Shown here: piece after piece, positions 32,071-42,009 of the stretch
Numbering within the stretch: the first letter of the stretch is position 1
Layout: each line of letters begins with the position of its first letter
NCBI GenBank assembly: GCA_028277625.1
Contig: JANQFW010000038.1
Coordinates: forward strand, 1 to 64,000
Direction of reading: 5' to 3'
Length of the DNA stretch: 64,000 nucleotides
From: Candidatus Gastranaerophilales bacterium
GTDB taxonomy: Bacteria > Cyanobacteriota > Vampirovibrionia > Gastranaerophilales > JANQFW01
Notes under the pieces: model-generated
The model's input: only the letters and a program-made list of their open reading frames with translations
The model's database searches: none
Told to the model about the DNA's origin: nothing
Program-made: the position numbers and the translations under genes

Positions 32071-32150
32071 TATTTATTACTGATCTTTTCAGGGTCTCTA
32101 TTTATTCTAACATGCTTAAATAGCCTGAAAAGTATTTAGGGATAATACTA
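32071..32150 (-). repeat. Leader-type intergenic element, copy C
   Basis: Gene-oriented: AGTATTATCCCTAAATACTTTTCAGGctatttaagcatgttagaataaatagagaCCCTGAAAAGATCAGTAATAAATA. Confidence 0.65.
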
Positions 32151-32185
32151 CTTAAATCATAACACAAAACGATATTTTAATACTA

Positions 32186-32221
32186 ATACAAAAAAAGAGC
32201 CTTTCGACTCTTTTTTTGTAT
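32186..32221. terminator. Hairpin terminator
   Basis: ATACAAAAAAAGAG-cctttcga-CTCTTTTTTTGTAT perfect stem. Confidence 0.8.
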
Positions 32222-32242
32222 AAATTATTTATAAATTTATGT

Positions 32243-32719
32243 TTATTTTTCGCATTGCCTAAGTTTTTTACTAACATTTAAAAATGTATCTATCTCTTGC
32301 CTCATCAATTTAGGATTAGCATATATCCCTTGGCTGATAAAAACTTTAAGCTTATACTTTGGTTCATACAGATAAAACGAAGGAAATCCACCAACCATAA
32401 AATCTTTGACTTGTTGAATATGCTTCTTCTCTTCCGCATTAATCATCACAAAGCTAAGATCCGATTCGTATTCTTTGCGCAAATCATCCAATATCGGTGC
32501 GAATCTTTTGCAATACGTACACCAGTCAACATAAAAATTAACTGCAATTGGTTTATCTCTTTTGATTGCTTGATCCCAATTGACTTGGGTTGCATAATCA
32601 GAAGGCAGTAACTTTTTCTTAGGAGGTACAGCATTAACACCTCCTAATGAAATTATTGAAAAAGAAATAAGAACACATATAATTGTCAATATTTTTTTTA
32701 TCATTGGATTATTCCTCAA
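32243..32719 (-). CDS. Exported thioredoxin-fold protein
   Basis: Signal peptide; VNFYVDWCTYCKRFAPILDDL with CxxC; GGFPSFYLY. Confidence 0.88.
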   Translation of the reverse strand: MRNNPMIKKILTIICVLISFSIISLGGVNAVPPKKKLLPSDYATQVNWDQAIKRDKPIAVNFYVDWCTYCKRFAPILDDLRKEYESDLSFVMINAEEKKHIQQVKDFMVGGFPSFYLYEPKYKLKVFISQGIYANPKLMRQEIDTFLNVSKKLRQCEK

Positions 32720-32720
32720 T

Positions 32721-33953
32721 TTAGATTATTGCACCCTTTGGTACAACTGTAATACCAGATTCAGTTACATAAAAGCCTCTAGCTAAGTCTTCTTCAACAT
32801 TATAGCCAATTTTGGTGTAAGGTGGAATATCTACATTTTTATCAATAATTGCTTTTTTAATTTCGGCATGTCTACCGATGGTTACATCTTCCATCATAAT
32901 CGTCTCTCTTACATAAGAAAAACTATTAACTCTAACATTTGGAGCCAGAACACACTTACTTATTTGACCACCACTAACAATACAGCCATCTGAAACTAAA
33001 GAACAAGTTGCCATACCAACTCTTTCAGTTTCTTCCCACACAAATTTTGCAGGTGGATAGTTATGATTAAACGTTCTTATAGGCCAATGATTGTCATACA
33101 AATTAAACTCAGGCTGAATTTCTAATAAGTCCATATTTGCTTGCCAGTATGAATCAATACTTCCCACATCTCTCCAGTAACCCCTTTCTTTTTCTGAAGT
33201 ACCTGGCACAAAGTTACGGCTAAAGTCATAAACCATAACATTACAACGTGGAAACATATTAGTAATTATATTTCTACCAAAATCATAATTAGTTTCGTCT
33301 CTCGCAGCATCCTCTTCCAACTCTCTTATTAATACATCTTTATTAAAGATATAGTTGCCCATTGATGCTAATACAAGATCTGGCCTTCCTGGTATTGTTT
33401 TTGGCTCTTCTTTTGGTTTTTCCTTAAAACCAATTAATCTCCAATTTTCATCAACTTCCATAATACCAAATTCAGAAGCCTCTTCTTTTGGTATAGGAAT
33501 CGCTGAGATAGTTAAATCCGCATTTTTTTCATTATGATAGTCAAGCATTTGCCTAACATCCATTTTATAAACGTGATCGCCACCAAATACGCAAACATGT
33601 CTGGGGTTTTCATCATAAATAAAATTAATATTTTGGTAAATAGCATCAGCAGTGCCCCTGTACCACTCACTTCCTGTTCTCATCTGAGCCGGAACAAGGT
33701 CAATGTATTGCCCTAAAATAGGGGAAGTTGGCCAACCTCTTGAAATATGCTTATTCAAAGAGTCTGACTTAAACTGTGTAATAATCTTAATTTTGTAAAA
33801 ACCTGAGTTTACAAAATTATTTAAAACAAAATCAATAATACGATAACGTCCACCATACGGGACAGCAGGTTTTGCTCTATCCTTTGTTAGCGGATAAAGT
33901 CTTCGACCTTCACCACCTGCTAAAATCATTACTAAAACATCATCATTGTACAT
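32721..33953 (-). CDS. glgC: Glucose-1-phosphate adenylyltransferase
   Basis: LAGGEGRRLYPLTKDRAKPAVPYGGRYRIIDF; GTADAIYQN. Confidence 0.96.
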   Translation of the reverse strand: MYNDDVLVMILAGGEGRRLYPLTKDRAKPAVPYGGRYRIIDFVLNNFVNSGFYKIKIITQFKSDSLNKHISRGWPTSPILGQYIDLVPAQMRTGSEWYRGTADAIYQNINFIYDENPRHVCVFGGDHVYKMDVRQMLDYHNEKNADLTISAIPIPKEEASEFGIMEVDENWRLIGFKEKPKEEPKTIPGRPDLVLASMGNYIFNKDVLIRELEEDAARDETNYDFGRNIITNMFPRCNVMVYDFSRNFVPGTSEKERGYWRDVGSIDSYWQANMDLLEIQPEFNLYDNHWPIRTFNHNYPPAKFVWEETERVGMATCSLVSDGCIVSGGQISKCVLAPNVRVNSFSYVRETIMMEDVTIGRHAEIKKAIIDKNVDIPPYTKIGYNVEEDLARGFYVTESGITVVPKGAII

Positions 33954-33962
33954 ATGCTAATC

Positions 33963-35756
33963 CTAATCTTCCAAACTTAACAATGCCATAAACGCTTCTT
34001 GAGGTACCTCTACTCTACCTATAGACTTCATTCTTTTTTTACCAGCTTTTTGCTTTTCAAGGAGTTTTCTTTTTCTGGAGATATCCCCCCCGTAGCACTT
34101 GTCAAGAACATTTTTTCTAAGCGCTTTAACGTTTGTTCTCGCTATAACCTTTCCTCCAGTAGCTGCTTGAATAGGAACTTCAAACATCTGCCTTGGTATT
34201 AGTTCTTTAAGCTTGCTGGCAAGCTTCTGCCCCAGATAGAACGCACTGTCCTTATGGACAATCGTGCTAAGAGCATCAACCATCTCTCCTGACAAAAGAA
34301 TATCAAGTTTTACAAGGTCGGATTTCTTATAACCCGAATACTCATAATCCATACTTGCATAACCTTTTGACCTGGACTTTAATTGATCATAAAAATCTGT
34401 TATTAATTCACTCAATGGAATTTCATATTCTAATTTTACCCTTGTAGTGTCAATATAGCTCATATTCAAATAGATGCCTCTTTTTGTCTGAGCAAGATCC
34501 ATTAATGCACCTACATAATCATTAGGAGTAATGACATTGACTCTTACATAGGGTTCTTCAATTTGTTCTCTATGTTGGGGTGACGGCAAATTTGCCGGGT
34601 TATCAATACATATAACCTCACCGTCTGTCTTGGTTACTTTATAAATGACACTGGGTGAAGTAGTTATCAAAGGTATGTTATATTCTCTTTCGATTCTTTC
34701 CTGAGCAATTTCCATATGCAGCAGACCTAAAAAACCGCACCTGTAGCCAAATCCTAAAGCCGAAGAAGTTTCCGGCTCAAAAACAATACTTGAATCATTT
34801 AGTCTTAATTTTTCAAGGGCTTCTTTTAAATCCGCATACTGGTCACTTTCAACAGGATACATTCCACAAAATACCATTGGACTGGCATTTTTATATCCTG
34901 GTAAAGCTTCTTGAGCAGGTACATCTGCTTTGGTAACAGTATCACCTACAAGTTGCTGGACTTCTTTAATAGAAGCGGCAAGATATCCTACCTCGCCTGT
35001 TTTCAATTCGTTTATTTTACACCTTTGGGGTTTCATATAGCCCAACTCAGTAACATCATAATCCTTGTCAGATGCCATAAATTTTATTTTATCACCAGCT
35101 TTAATAGATCCATCTACTACTTTAAAGTAAGCTATTGTACCCAAAAAAGCATCATAGTAACTATCAAAAACCAAGGCTCTTAATGGTTTATCGGATGTAT
35201 TCTTCGGTGATGGAACATACTTCACGATTGCTTCTAATACGTCTTCTATCCCAATACCTGTTTTTGCACTTGTTAAAACGGCATTAGAAGTATCAATACC
35301 AATTATATCTTCTATTTCTTGCTTTACTCTCTCAACATCAGCACTAGGCAAATCTATCTTATTTATTACAGGAATGATTTCAAGATCATGCTCTATTGCC
35401 AGATAAACATTTGCAAGAGTTTGCGCTTCTACACCTTGAGTAGCATCCACCACAAGCAAAGCACCTTCGCATGCAGCAAGGCTTCTTGATACTTCATAAT
35501 TAAAATCCACGTGCCCCGGGGTATCAATTAAGTTTAATACGTACTCATCTCCTTGTGCAGCTTTATAATCCATCCTAGCTGCCTGCAATTTTATGGTAAT
35601 GCCTCTTTCTCTCTCAATATCCATGGTATCTAAGAGTTGATCCATCATTTCTCTTTCTGAGATAGTCTTTGTTTGTTCTAATAATCTATCTGCAAGAGTT
35701 GATTTACCGTGATCTATATGAGCTATTATACAAAAATTTCTTATTTTATCTATCAT
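33963..35756 (-). CDS. lepA: Elongation factor 4
   Basis: [24 protein letters not shown]-terminal [34 protein letters not shown]. Confidence 0.98.
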   Translation of the reverse strand: MIDKIRNFCIIAHIDHGKSTLADRLLEQTKTISEREMMDQLLDTMDIERERGITIKLQAARMDYKAAQGDEYVLNLIDTPGHVDFNYEVSRSLAACEGALLVVDATQGVEAQTLANVYLAIEHDLEIIPVINKIDLPSADVERVKQEIEDIIGIDTSNAVLTSAKTGIGIEDVLEAIVKYVPSPKNTSDKPLRALVFDSYYDAFLGTIAYFKVVDGSIKAGDKIKFMASDKDYDVTELGYMKPQRCKINELKTGEVGYLAASIKEVQQLVGDTVTKADVPAQEALPGYKNASPMVFCGMYPVESDQYADLKEALEKLRLNDSSIVFEPETSSALGFGYRCGFLGLLHMEIAQERIEREYNIPLITTSPSVIYKVTKTDGEVICIDNPANLPSPQHREQIEEPYVRVNVITPNDYVGALMDLAQTKRGIYLNMSYIDTTRVKLEYEIPLSELITDFYDQLKSRSKGYASMDYEYSGYKKSDLVKLDILLSGEMVDALSTIVHKDSAFYLGQKLASKLKELIPRQMFEVPIQAATGGKVIARTNVKALRKNVLDKCYGGDISRKRKLLEKQKAGKKRMKSIGRVEVPQEAFMALLSLED

Positions 35757-36070
35757 ACGCCAACTTTTATTTGTAAATAAACATTACTATTATTATCTAT
35801 ACTATAGGCTTACTTTACAAGAAAAACTTTTTATTTTTTAAAAATTATTTTTTCTTTCCACCAAGTCTAGTTAATCTCAAAGCAAATTATTACTTATTTA
35901 CTGTAAATTATACCTTTTATTAGTTAAATAAAAAAATACTTTAAGAATGTTAAATTCTCTATAAGTCTATTTACATGAAATTATTATGTAATATAATCAA
36001 ATTTGAACTCACCATCCTCTCAAATTTACAATTTGAAAATAATATAAAAGATTAAATAGGAGATAAAAAC

Positions 36071-36367
36071 TTGGCTAATATCAAATCCGCAAAAAAGCGC
36101 GTATTAATTAATGAAAGAAACAGAAAAAAAAATGTGGCTTTAAAATCATCAGTAAGTACAGCCATTAAAAACGTTTTAGTAGCTATCAAAAAAGGTGAAT
36201 CAGAACAGATTGACGCTTTGATAAATGTAGCCTACAGTAGAATTGATAAAGCTGTCAGCAAAGGGGTTTTCCATAAAAACAATGGCGCAAGAAAAAAATC
36301 TCGCCTTGTTGAAAAAGTTAATAAGTTTAAAACTGAACAATCTGCACAAGTAGAGGCACAAGCTTAA
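36071..36367 (+). CDS. rpsT: 30S ribosomal protein S20; TTG start
   Basis: ANIKSAKKRVLINERNRKKN...; TAGGAG SD before TTG. Confidence 0.95.
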   Translation: MANIKSAKKRVLINERNRKKNVALKSSVSTAIKNVLVAIKKGESEQIDALINVAYSRIDKAVSKGVFHKNNGARKKSRLVEKVNKFKTEQSAQVEAQA

Positions 36368-36478
36368 ATATAAAAAGCTTTAGCTTTAAACAAGAAATTA
36401 AATATAGATTTCTATTCCTTGTAGTCCTAGTTGTTACAAACAGATGGGACTTTTTTTATAGCTGTTTTATAGATTTTT

Positions 36479-36513
36479 AAAAGCATCTGGGATATATAAC
36501 CTCAGATGCTTTT
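36479..36513. terminator. Hairpin terminator
   Basis: AAAAGCATCTG...CAGATGCTTTT. Confidence 0.75.
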
Positions 36514-36544
36514 AATTATTTATATTAAAAATACATTAATATAT

Positions 36545-37474
36545 CTATATATTAGAAGTAAAGCTTTGTTCATCATCCTCAAGCTCTGATATGTCAATAC
36601 TAGACTCTTCTTCGTCTTGCTGTTGTTGATACTGCATTGGTAAATCAATTTCAATTCCTGAAACTTCTTCTTCAATCATCTCAATGTCTTTTTTGCCATA
36701 CTCTTTAATACGGCCATCTTCTAGCTTAACTGCAACTTTACCATTTAAAAAGTGCAAAGAGCAAACTCTACCAATACCATCAGGTGTCATAACACCACTT
36801 CCAACAGGTGGCATACCTACCGCAGCCTCAATGTATGTAGAATATTCGTAATTTAAGCAACATAACAGTCTGCCGCAACAACCTGAGATTTTACCGGGAT
36901 TTATAGGCATTCCCTGATCTTTCGCAAGTTTTATATTAATTGATGTAAAGTCCTTTATAAAAGTACAACAGCACAAAGAATTTCCACACAAACCCATACC
37001 TTCGATTATAGAAGTCTCATCCCTAACTCCTATGTGACGAAGGTCGATTCTTACCTTTCTAAATGTCTGAGTTAAGTCTTTAAGCAGATCTCTAAAGTCA
37101 ATCCTGTGAGGTGCTGTAAAATAAAATGTAAGCTTCCTTCTGTCTAATGTATATTGAGCTTTTACAAGGCGCATTGCAAGTTTATGCTTTTCAACTAATT
37201 CCTGGGTTTTACTGAAAGCATATATTTCCCGCTCCTCGTTTTCTTTATAAATTTCCTCATCTTCTTTACTAAGTACTCTTATAAAATCTACTGGATCTGG
37301 AAGCTTATCACCCCATTTTTTTATGACACAACCGGGTATCCTTTTTGCTCTGGCTACTTCCTCGCCTTTTTCTGTTCTTATCACAACCAGTTGCATATGC
37401 TCAACATTTGCAGACCCTGGTACAGAAAGAGGATGCAGCCTATTCTTTAATAATCTTACCCCATACTTATACAT
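36545..37474 (-). CDS. PSP1 domain protein (RicT/YaaT family)
   Basis: MGLCGNSLCCCTFIKDF and ISGCCGRLLCCLNYE Cys clusters. Confidence 0.92.
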   Translation of the reverse strand: MYKYGVRLLKNRLHPLSVPGSANVEHMQLVVIRTEKGEEVARAKRIPGCVIKKWGDKLPDPVDFIRVLSKEDEEIYKENEEREIYAFSKTQELVEKHKLAMRLVKAQYTLDRRKLTFYFTAPHRIDFRDLLKDLTQTFRKVRIDLRHIGVRDETSIIEGMGLCGNSLCCCTFIKDFTSINIKLAKDQGMPINPGKISGCCGRLLCCLNYEYSTYIEAAVGMPPVGSGVMTPDGIGRVCSLHFLNGKVAVKLEDGRIKEYGKKDIEMIEEEVSGIEIDLPMQYQQQQDEEESSIDISELEDDEQSFTSNI

Positions 37475-37651
37475 ATTAATTAATTCCTTTTGACTAGTTT
37501 AGTTTGAAATTTTATCTTCATAACTATTATACGATTTAATTTAAATAAATAAAATTAAATATTTATTTTCTGAAAAAAAGTATAAAATATAAAGATTTTA
37601 TAAAGCCTACATTGTGTACATGATAAACTTATTATATAGGTAAAAATCGGC

Positions 37652-37752
37652 TATACTAACTCTAAAATACATTTCAGATTATTAAATCTTATTAAATTTT
37701 ACAAAATAACCTATATCCTAAAAAGAGTAATCTTGAATTTGATTTTGAAGCA
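37652..37752 (+). repeat. Leader-type intergenic element, copy E1
   Basis: TATACTAACTCTAAAATACATTTCAGATTATTAAAT...CTAAAAAGAGTAATCTTGAATTTGATTTTGAAGCAGTGTAAGTA, upstream of the DegT gene. Confidence 0.65.
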
Positions 37753-37891
37753 GTGTAAGTACTTTATACTGATGTAAAATTGAGGTATATAAAGCTTCTG
37801 AATTTCCAAGTAAACATAAACACTAATAGAGCTTATATCGGGTAGATTAAAATGGTGATAATCATCATCAAAGGTAGAACAGGTGGTAGTA

Positions 37892-39010
37892 ATGATTCCA
37901 ATATTAGACTTAAAAGAACAATACAAAAGTATGCAGAAAGACATAAATAAAGCAGTGCTAGACGTAATGCAATCAGGCAGCTATATTCTAGGTAAAAACC
38001 TTAGTACATTAGAGTCAGAAATTGCTTCATACTGCGAGTCAGAACATGCAGTAGGTGTAGCGTCAGGCACAGATGCATTACATCTAGCACTAAGAGCTTT
38101 AGACATTGGTCCTGGTGACGAGGTGATTACAGTATCATTTACTTTTGTGGCAACAGTTGAAGTAATTGCTTTAACCGGAGCAACTCCTGTATTCATAGAA
38201 GTAGATGAAAATACATTTAATCTGGCCTATAGGGATTTAGAGAAAAAAATAACCCCTAAAACAAAAGCTATTATACCTGTTCATCTTTACGGCCAAGCTG
38301 TTGATATGTCTCCAATTTTAAAAGCTGCAAAAAAATATGACTTATATGTAGTAGAAGATTGTGCTCAAGCAATAGGCAGTACTTATAAAGGCAAAAAGGT
38401 TGGATCTTTAGGTGATATGGGATGTTTTAGTTTCTTTCCTACAAAAAACTTAGGCTGCTTTGGTGATGGCGGGATGATAACAACAAATAGCAATTACCTT
38501 GCAGATAAGCTTAAAGTTCTAAGAAATCACGGAAGTCAAACCCGTTATTACCATGATGAAATAGGCTTGAACAGCAGATTGGACGAAATACAGGCAGCTA
38601 TTTTAAGAGTAAAGCTTCCTTACCTTGACGGGTGGAATAAAAAAAGAAGAGAAGTTGCAAATTACTATAATCAATTGCTACAAGATGTAGAAGAAGTTAA
38701 AATACCTTATGAATTAGACGACACATATTGTATTTATAATCAATACACAGTACAAGTTCCAAATAGAGATAAAATCAATCACGACATGCGTGAGAAAAAC
38801 ATAATGTCAATGATTTACTATCCTGTTCCACTACATTTACAGAAGGCTTATAGCTATTTAGGCTATAAAGAAGGTGATTTACCTATTACTGAAGCACTAT
38901 CAAATGTTGTGTTATCATTACCTAATTTCCCTGAGATAACGCAAAAACAGCAAGAAACTGTCGTAGAAACTTTAAAAAATGCAATTATAAAAACAAAAGC
39001 AACAGTATAG
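37892..39010 (+). CDS. DegT/DnrJ/EryC1/StrS-type PLP sugar aminotransferase
   Basis: GVASGTDALHLALRALDIGPGDEVITVSFTF; VVEDCAQAIGSTYKGKKVGSLGDMGCFSFFPTKNLGCFGDGG. Confidence 0.94.
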   Translation: MIPILDLKEQYKSMQKDINKAVLDVMQSGSYILGKNLSTLESEIASYCESEHAVGVASGTDALHLALRALDIGPGDEVITVSFTFVATVEVIALTGATPVFIEVDENTFNLAYRDLEKKITPKTKAIIPVHLYGQAVDMSPILKAAKKYDLYVVEDCAQAIGSTYKGKKVGSLGDMGCFSFFPTKNLGCFGDGGMITTNSNYLADKLKVLRNHGSQTRYYHDEIGLNSRLDEIQAAILRVKLPYLDGWNKKRREVANYYNQLLQDVEEVKIPYELDDTYCIYNQYTVQVPNRDKINHDMREKNIMSMIYYPVPLHLQKAYSYLGYKEGDLPITEALSNVVLSLPNFPEITQKQQETVVETLKNAIIKTKATV

Positions 39011-39029
39011 CATTTATAACACACTTAAA

Positions 39030-39069
39030 ACATAGCAAAAGACTGAATTATGTCAGTCTTTTGCTATGT
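39030..39069. terminator. Bidirectional terminator
   Basis: ACATAGCAAAAGACTGA-attatg-TCAGTCTTTTGCTATGT perfect stem. Confidence 0.8.
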
Positions 39070-39084
39070 CTATTTAATTATTTT

Positions 39085-39966
39085 TTATTTTAAAAGCAAA
39101 ACTGCCCTGGTTGCATATTCATAAACTCTGGCGCTAACGCTACCTATGATGAAGTCTTGAATTTTATTTCGTGAATGAGCACCTAATATAATGACACCTG
39201 CATCCAAGGATTCGGCTTCTTTTATTACTGTGTCAGAAATGTGCCCCATAGAAGAGTAACGCTTAGTTACATTACATCCATCTGCGACTAATTGCTTGTT
39301 AATCTCAGCCATAAACTCATCAGCCACAATTTTAGATTCTTCTAAGATTTTGTCAACATCAGTGTAAACATAAGAATCAGGAGGAATAATTTCATATATA
39401 GGAGGTATTACATGCAATAAATTTATATGAGATCTACCTTTTGCAACAAAGTTAGGTAAGTTTGCAGCTGCCTTTTTTGTAGATTCAGTATTATCGGCGG
39501 CAAAGATGACATTAAAATCTTTATCATCAGCTACGTCAGTATCTCTTTTTATTACAAGAACAGAACTTTTACAGCTTCTTGATACTTTATAGTTTACACT
39601 GCCAAGCAGCAGCTTTTCTAGGTTTGATTTACCATGTGCACCCAATGAGATCAAATCATAGTGATTGTTTGACTGCTCACGCAATATTTCTCTTACGGCA
39701 TCGCCTTCTCTGCTAATAAACTTATAGTTTATCTTTTTTTGCTCTAGATAATCTTCTACTAAAGCAAATTCAGATTTTCTGGCTTCGTGCCCTAAATATT
39801 CATCGGGGTTTTTATAGAAAATCTCTTCTTCTATAGGGTTAGCTTCGTTGACATTTAGTAGTGTTAGCTCCAGGTTTTCATGCCCAATTATGTTTAGAGT
39901 GTTTTTTACTATTTTTTTGGCAAAATCAGGTTCATCAATTGGGATTAAGATCTTTCTCTCGCTCAT
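39085..39966 (-). CDS. Tandem universal stress protein (two USP domains)
   Basis: GAHGKSNLEKLLLGSV (G2xG9xGS) in the first domain; related GAHSRNKIQDFIIGSV in the second. Confidence 0.9.
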   Translation of the reverse strand: MSERKILIPIDEPDFAKKIVKNTLNIIGHENLELTLLNVNEANPIEEEIFYKNPDEYLGHEARKSEFALVEDYLEQKKINYKFISREGDAVREILREQSNNHYDLISLGAHGKSNLEKLLLGSVNYKVSRSCKSSVLVIKRDTDVADDKDFNVIFAADNTESTKKAAANLPNFVAKGRSHINLLHVIPPIYEIIPPDSYVYTDVDKILEESKIVADEFMAEINKQLVADGCNVTKRYSSMGHISDTVIKEAESLDAGVIILGAHSRNKIQDFIIGSVSARVYEYATRAVLLLK

Positions 39967-40181
39967 GGCATTGACCTCCTAATAATTCTTATACATATAT
40001 TAACAATATTTTGAGGGTAGAATTCACCCACTAAATGGTAGTATCTCTAAAAAGTTAAGATTTATAAAGTTAGCAAATTAGATAAATAAAATTTGAAATC
40101 CATAAACAATCTGTGCAATTATAATTGCGGGGGATTAACTAATTAAAATTAAAGTTCTTACTACTTTAAAAAAGTTTTTCT

Positions 40182-40931
40182 TTGAGCTTTAATAACAATG
40201 AAAAATCATATTTTTTTATAGAAAGAAAGGTTGAACACGTGAATGCTCGCAGAGCGGCTAGAGAATTAGCGATAATCATATACTCCCAATTATTAAAAAA
40301 CAAACATGATTTGCAAAACAAAGATTTGCAAGCTTTAATATTAGAGTCAATACGTACATTGACCAAAAATGAAGAAAATGAACTCAAGCAGTCCATCGTA
40401 GAGGTGTTTAAAATTAAAGAATTCATAGAGAACTATGAATTTGAACACCCTAATAACTTGAAGAAGCCTATAGGTTCTAAGCTGATACCTGTATCAATAC
40501 CTCTGACATCTGATATGATAGGCCGCATTGATACTATTTTAAATGCAGCAGACAGAGCTTTATCTGCTATTGAAATTGCTGAATTTAATGCATTAAGTGA
40601 GAAACAAGAGGTAAAAGATTACGTCTTAAAACTTATTAATACGTACAAAGAAAACAGAAAAACAATTAATGAACAAATAGACAAGTACTCTAAAGGTTGG
40701 AATATAGAACGGTTAATACGTATTGACCGACATATTTTAAGAATTGCAGTAACTGAAATGTTTTTCTTTGATGATATACCAACGAGAGTATCAATAGATG
40801 AAGCTGTTGAATTAGCAAAGAAATACAGCAGTGAAGAGAGTTCAAGTTTTATTAATGGCATTTTAAGAAAAATAGTTGACGGAAATAAATTGCCTGAACA
40901 ACAAACCTTGAGGGGTAAGCGTGGTGTTTAA
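40182..40931 (+). CDS. nusB: Transcription antitermination factor NusB (true start possibly GTG at 40239)
   Basis: NARRAARELAIIIYSQLL; IERLIRIDRHILRIAVTEMFFFDDIPTRVSIDEAVELAKKYSSEESSSFINGIL. Confidence 0.92.
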   Translation: MSFNNNEKSYFFIERKVEHVNARRAARELAIIIYSQLLKNKHDLQNKDLQALILESIRTLTKNEENELKQSIVEVFKIKEFIENYEFEHPNNLKKPIGSKLIPVSIPLTSDMIGRIDTILNAADRALSAIEIAEFNALSEKQEVKDYVLKLINTYKENRKTINEQIDKYSKGWNIERLIRIDRHILRIAVTEMFFFDDIPTRVSIDEAVELAKKYSSEESSSFINGILRKIVDGNKLPEQQTLRGKRGV

Positions 40932-41991
40932 TCTATTCAAGAAAAAAGAAAATCAGCAACAAGTAGATAACAAACAAGATATTTTAAAGCCAGAAGAGCA
41001 AGCAGAAAATCTTGATAAGGATAAAAGAGATGAGCTTTCTCTTGAAGGAACTTGTATTAACGAAAAGCTTGATGCTGAAGATTCTTTTGCAATTTCTGTA
41101 GGGAACCTAAAAGAAAAAGTATCTAAAACAAGCGAAGGTCTTGTATCATCAATAATCTCTTTTGCTACAGGCGCAGAAACAATTGATGATGACATGCTTG
41201 ATGAAATAGAAGATAAATTAATAGTAGCTGACATCGGTATGGATACTGCTGTTGAAGTTATTGAAAAAATTCGTGAGAAAAAGAATTCTATTAGGCCGGA
41301 GCAGCTTAAGGATATCTTTAAGCAAGAGTTTGCACAGATTTTAAAAGAAGCAGGTTCTAATAAGATTAATCTGAAAGAAAATCAGCTGAATATAGTCTTA
41401 GTAACCGGGGTAAACGGAGTTGGCAAAACTACATTAATTGGCAAATTGGCGCACCGCTACAAAAGTCAGAACAAAAAAATTATTATAGCTGCTGCTGATA
41501 CCTTTAGAGCTGCGGCTCAAGAACAATTAGAAATTTGGGCAGAAAGAGCAGGCGTAGATATAGTAGGGAAATATGATTCTGACCCGGCAGCTGTAGTATT
41601 TGATGCTATTAAAAAAGCTAAAGATGACTGTGCGGATATTGTTATTGTTGATACTGCCGGGCGATTACACAATAAATTCAACTTGATGGAAGAATTAAGA
41701 AAGATAAAAAAAATTATAGATAGAGAAGCACCTGATGCATTATCTGAGTCTATCCTTGTTATTGATGCAAATACGGGACAAAATGGTCTTAAGCAAGCTC
41801 AGGTATTTAAAGAAGCTGTTGATTTAACATCTGTGGCGGTGACCAAGCTGGATGGTTCTGCAAAGGGCGGTATAGTAATTGGCATATCAAAAGAGTTAAG
41901 CTTGCCGGTAAAGTTAATAGGTGTTGGCGAAAAAATCAGTGACCTTAAAGATTTTAATGCGGAAGATTTTGTTTCAGCGGTGTTTGACTAA
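40921..41991 (+). CDS. ftsY: SRP receptor GTPase FtsY
   Basis: VTGVNGVGKTTLIGKLA, DTFRAAAQEQL, DTAGRLHNKFNLMEEL. Confidence 0.96.
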   Translation: MVFNLFKKKENQQQVDNKQDILKPEEQAENLDKDKRDELSLEGTCINEKLDAEDSFAISVGNLKEKVSKTSEGLVSSIISFATGAETIDDDMLDEIEDKLIVADIGMDTAVEVIEKIREKKNSIRPEQLKDIFKQEFAQILKEAGSNKINLKENQLNIVLVTGVNGVGKTTLIGKLAHRYKSQNKKIIIAAADTFRAAAQEQLEIWAERAGVDIVGKYDSDPAAVVFDAIKKAKDDCADIVIVDTAGRLHNKFNLMEELRKIKKIIDREAPDALSESILVIDANTGQNGLKQAQVFKEAVDLTSVAVTKLDGSAKGGIVIGISKELSLPVKLIGVGEKISDLKDFNAEDFVSAVFD

Positions 41992-42009
41992 TAATAGAGG
42001 TAAGTTAGG

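Noticed and set aside
37711-37944. Minus ORF overlapping the DegT start
   Set aside because: Overlaps leader element E1 and the DegT N-terminus; no coding signal
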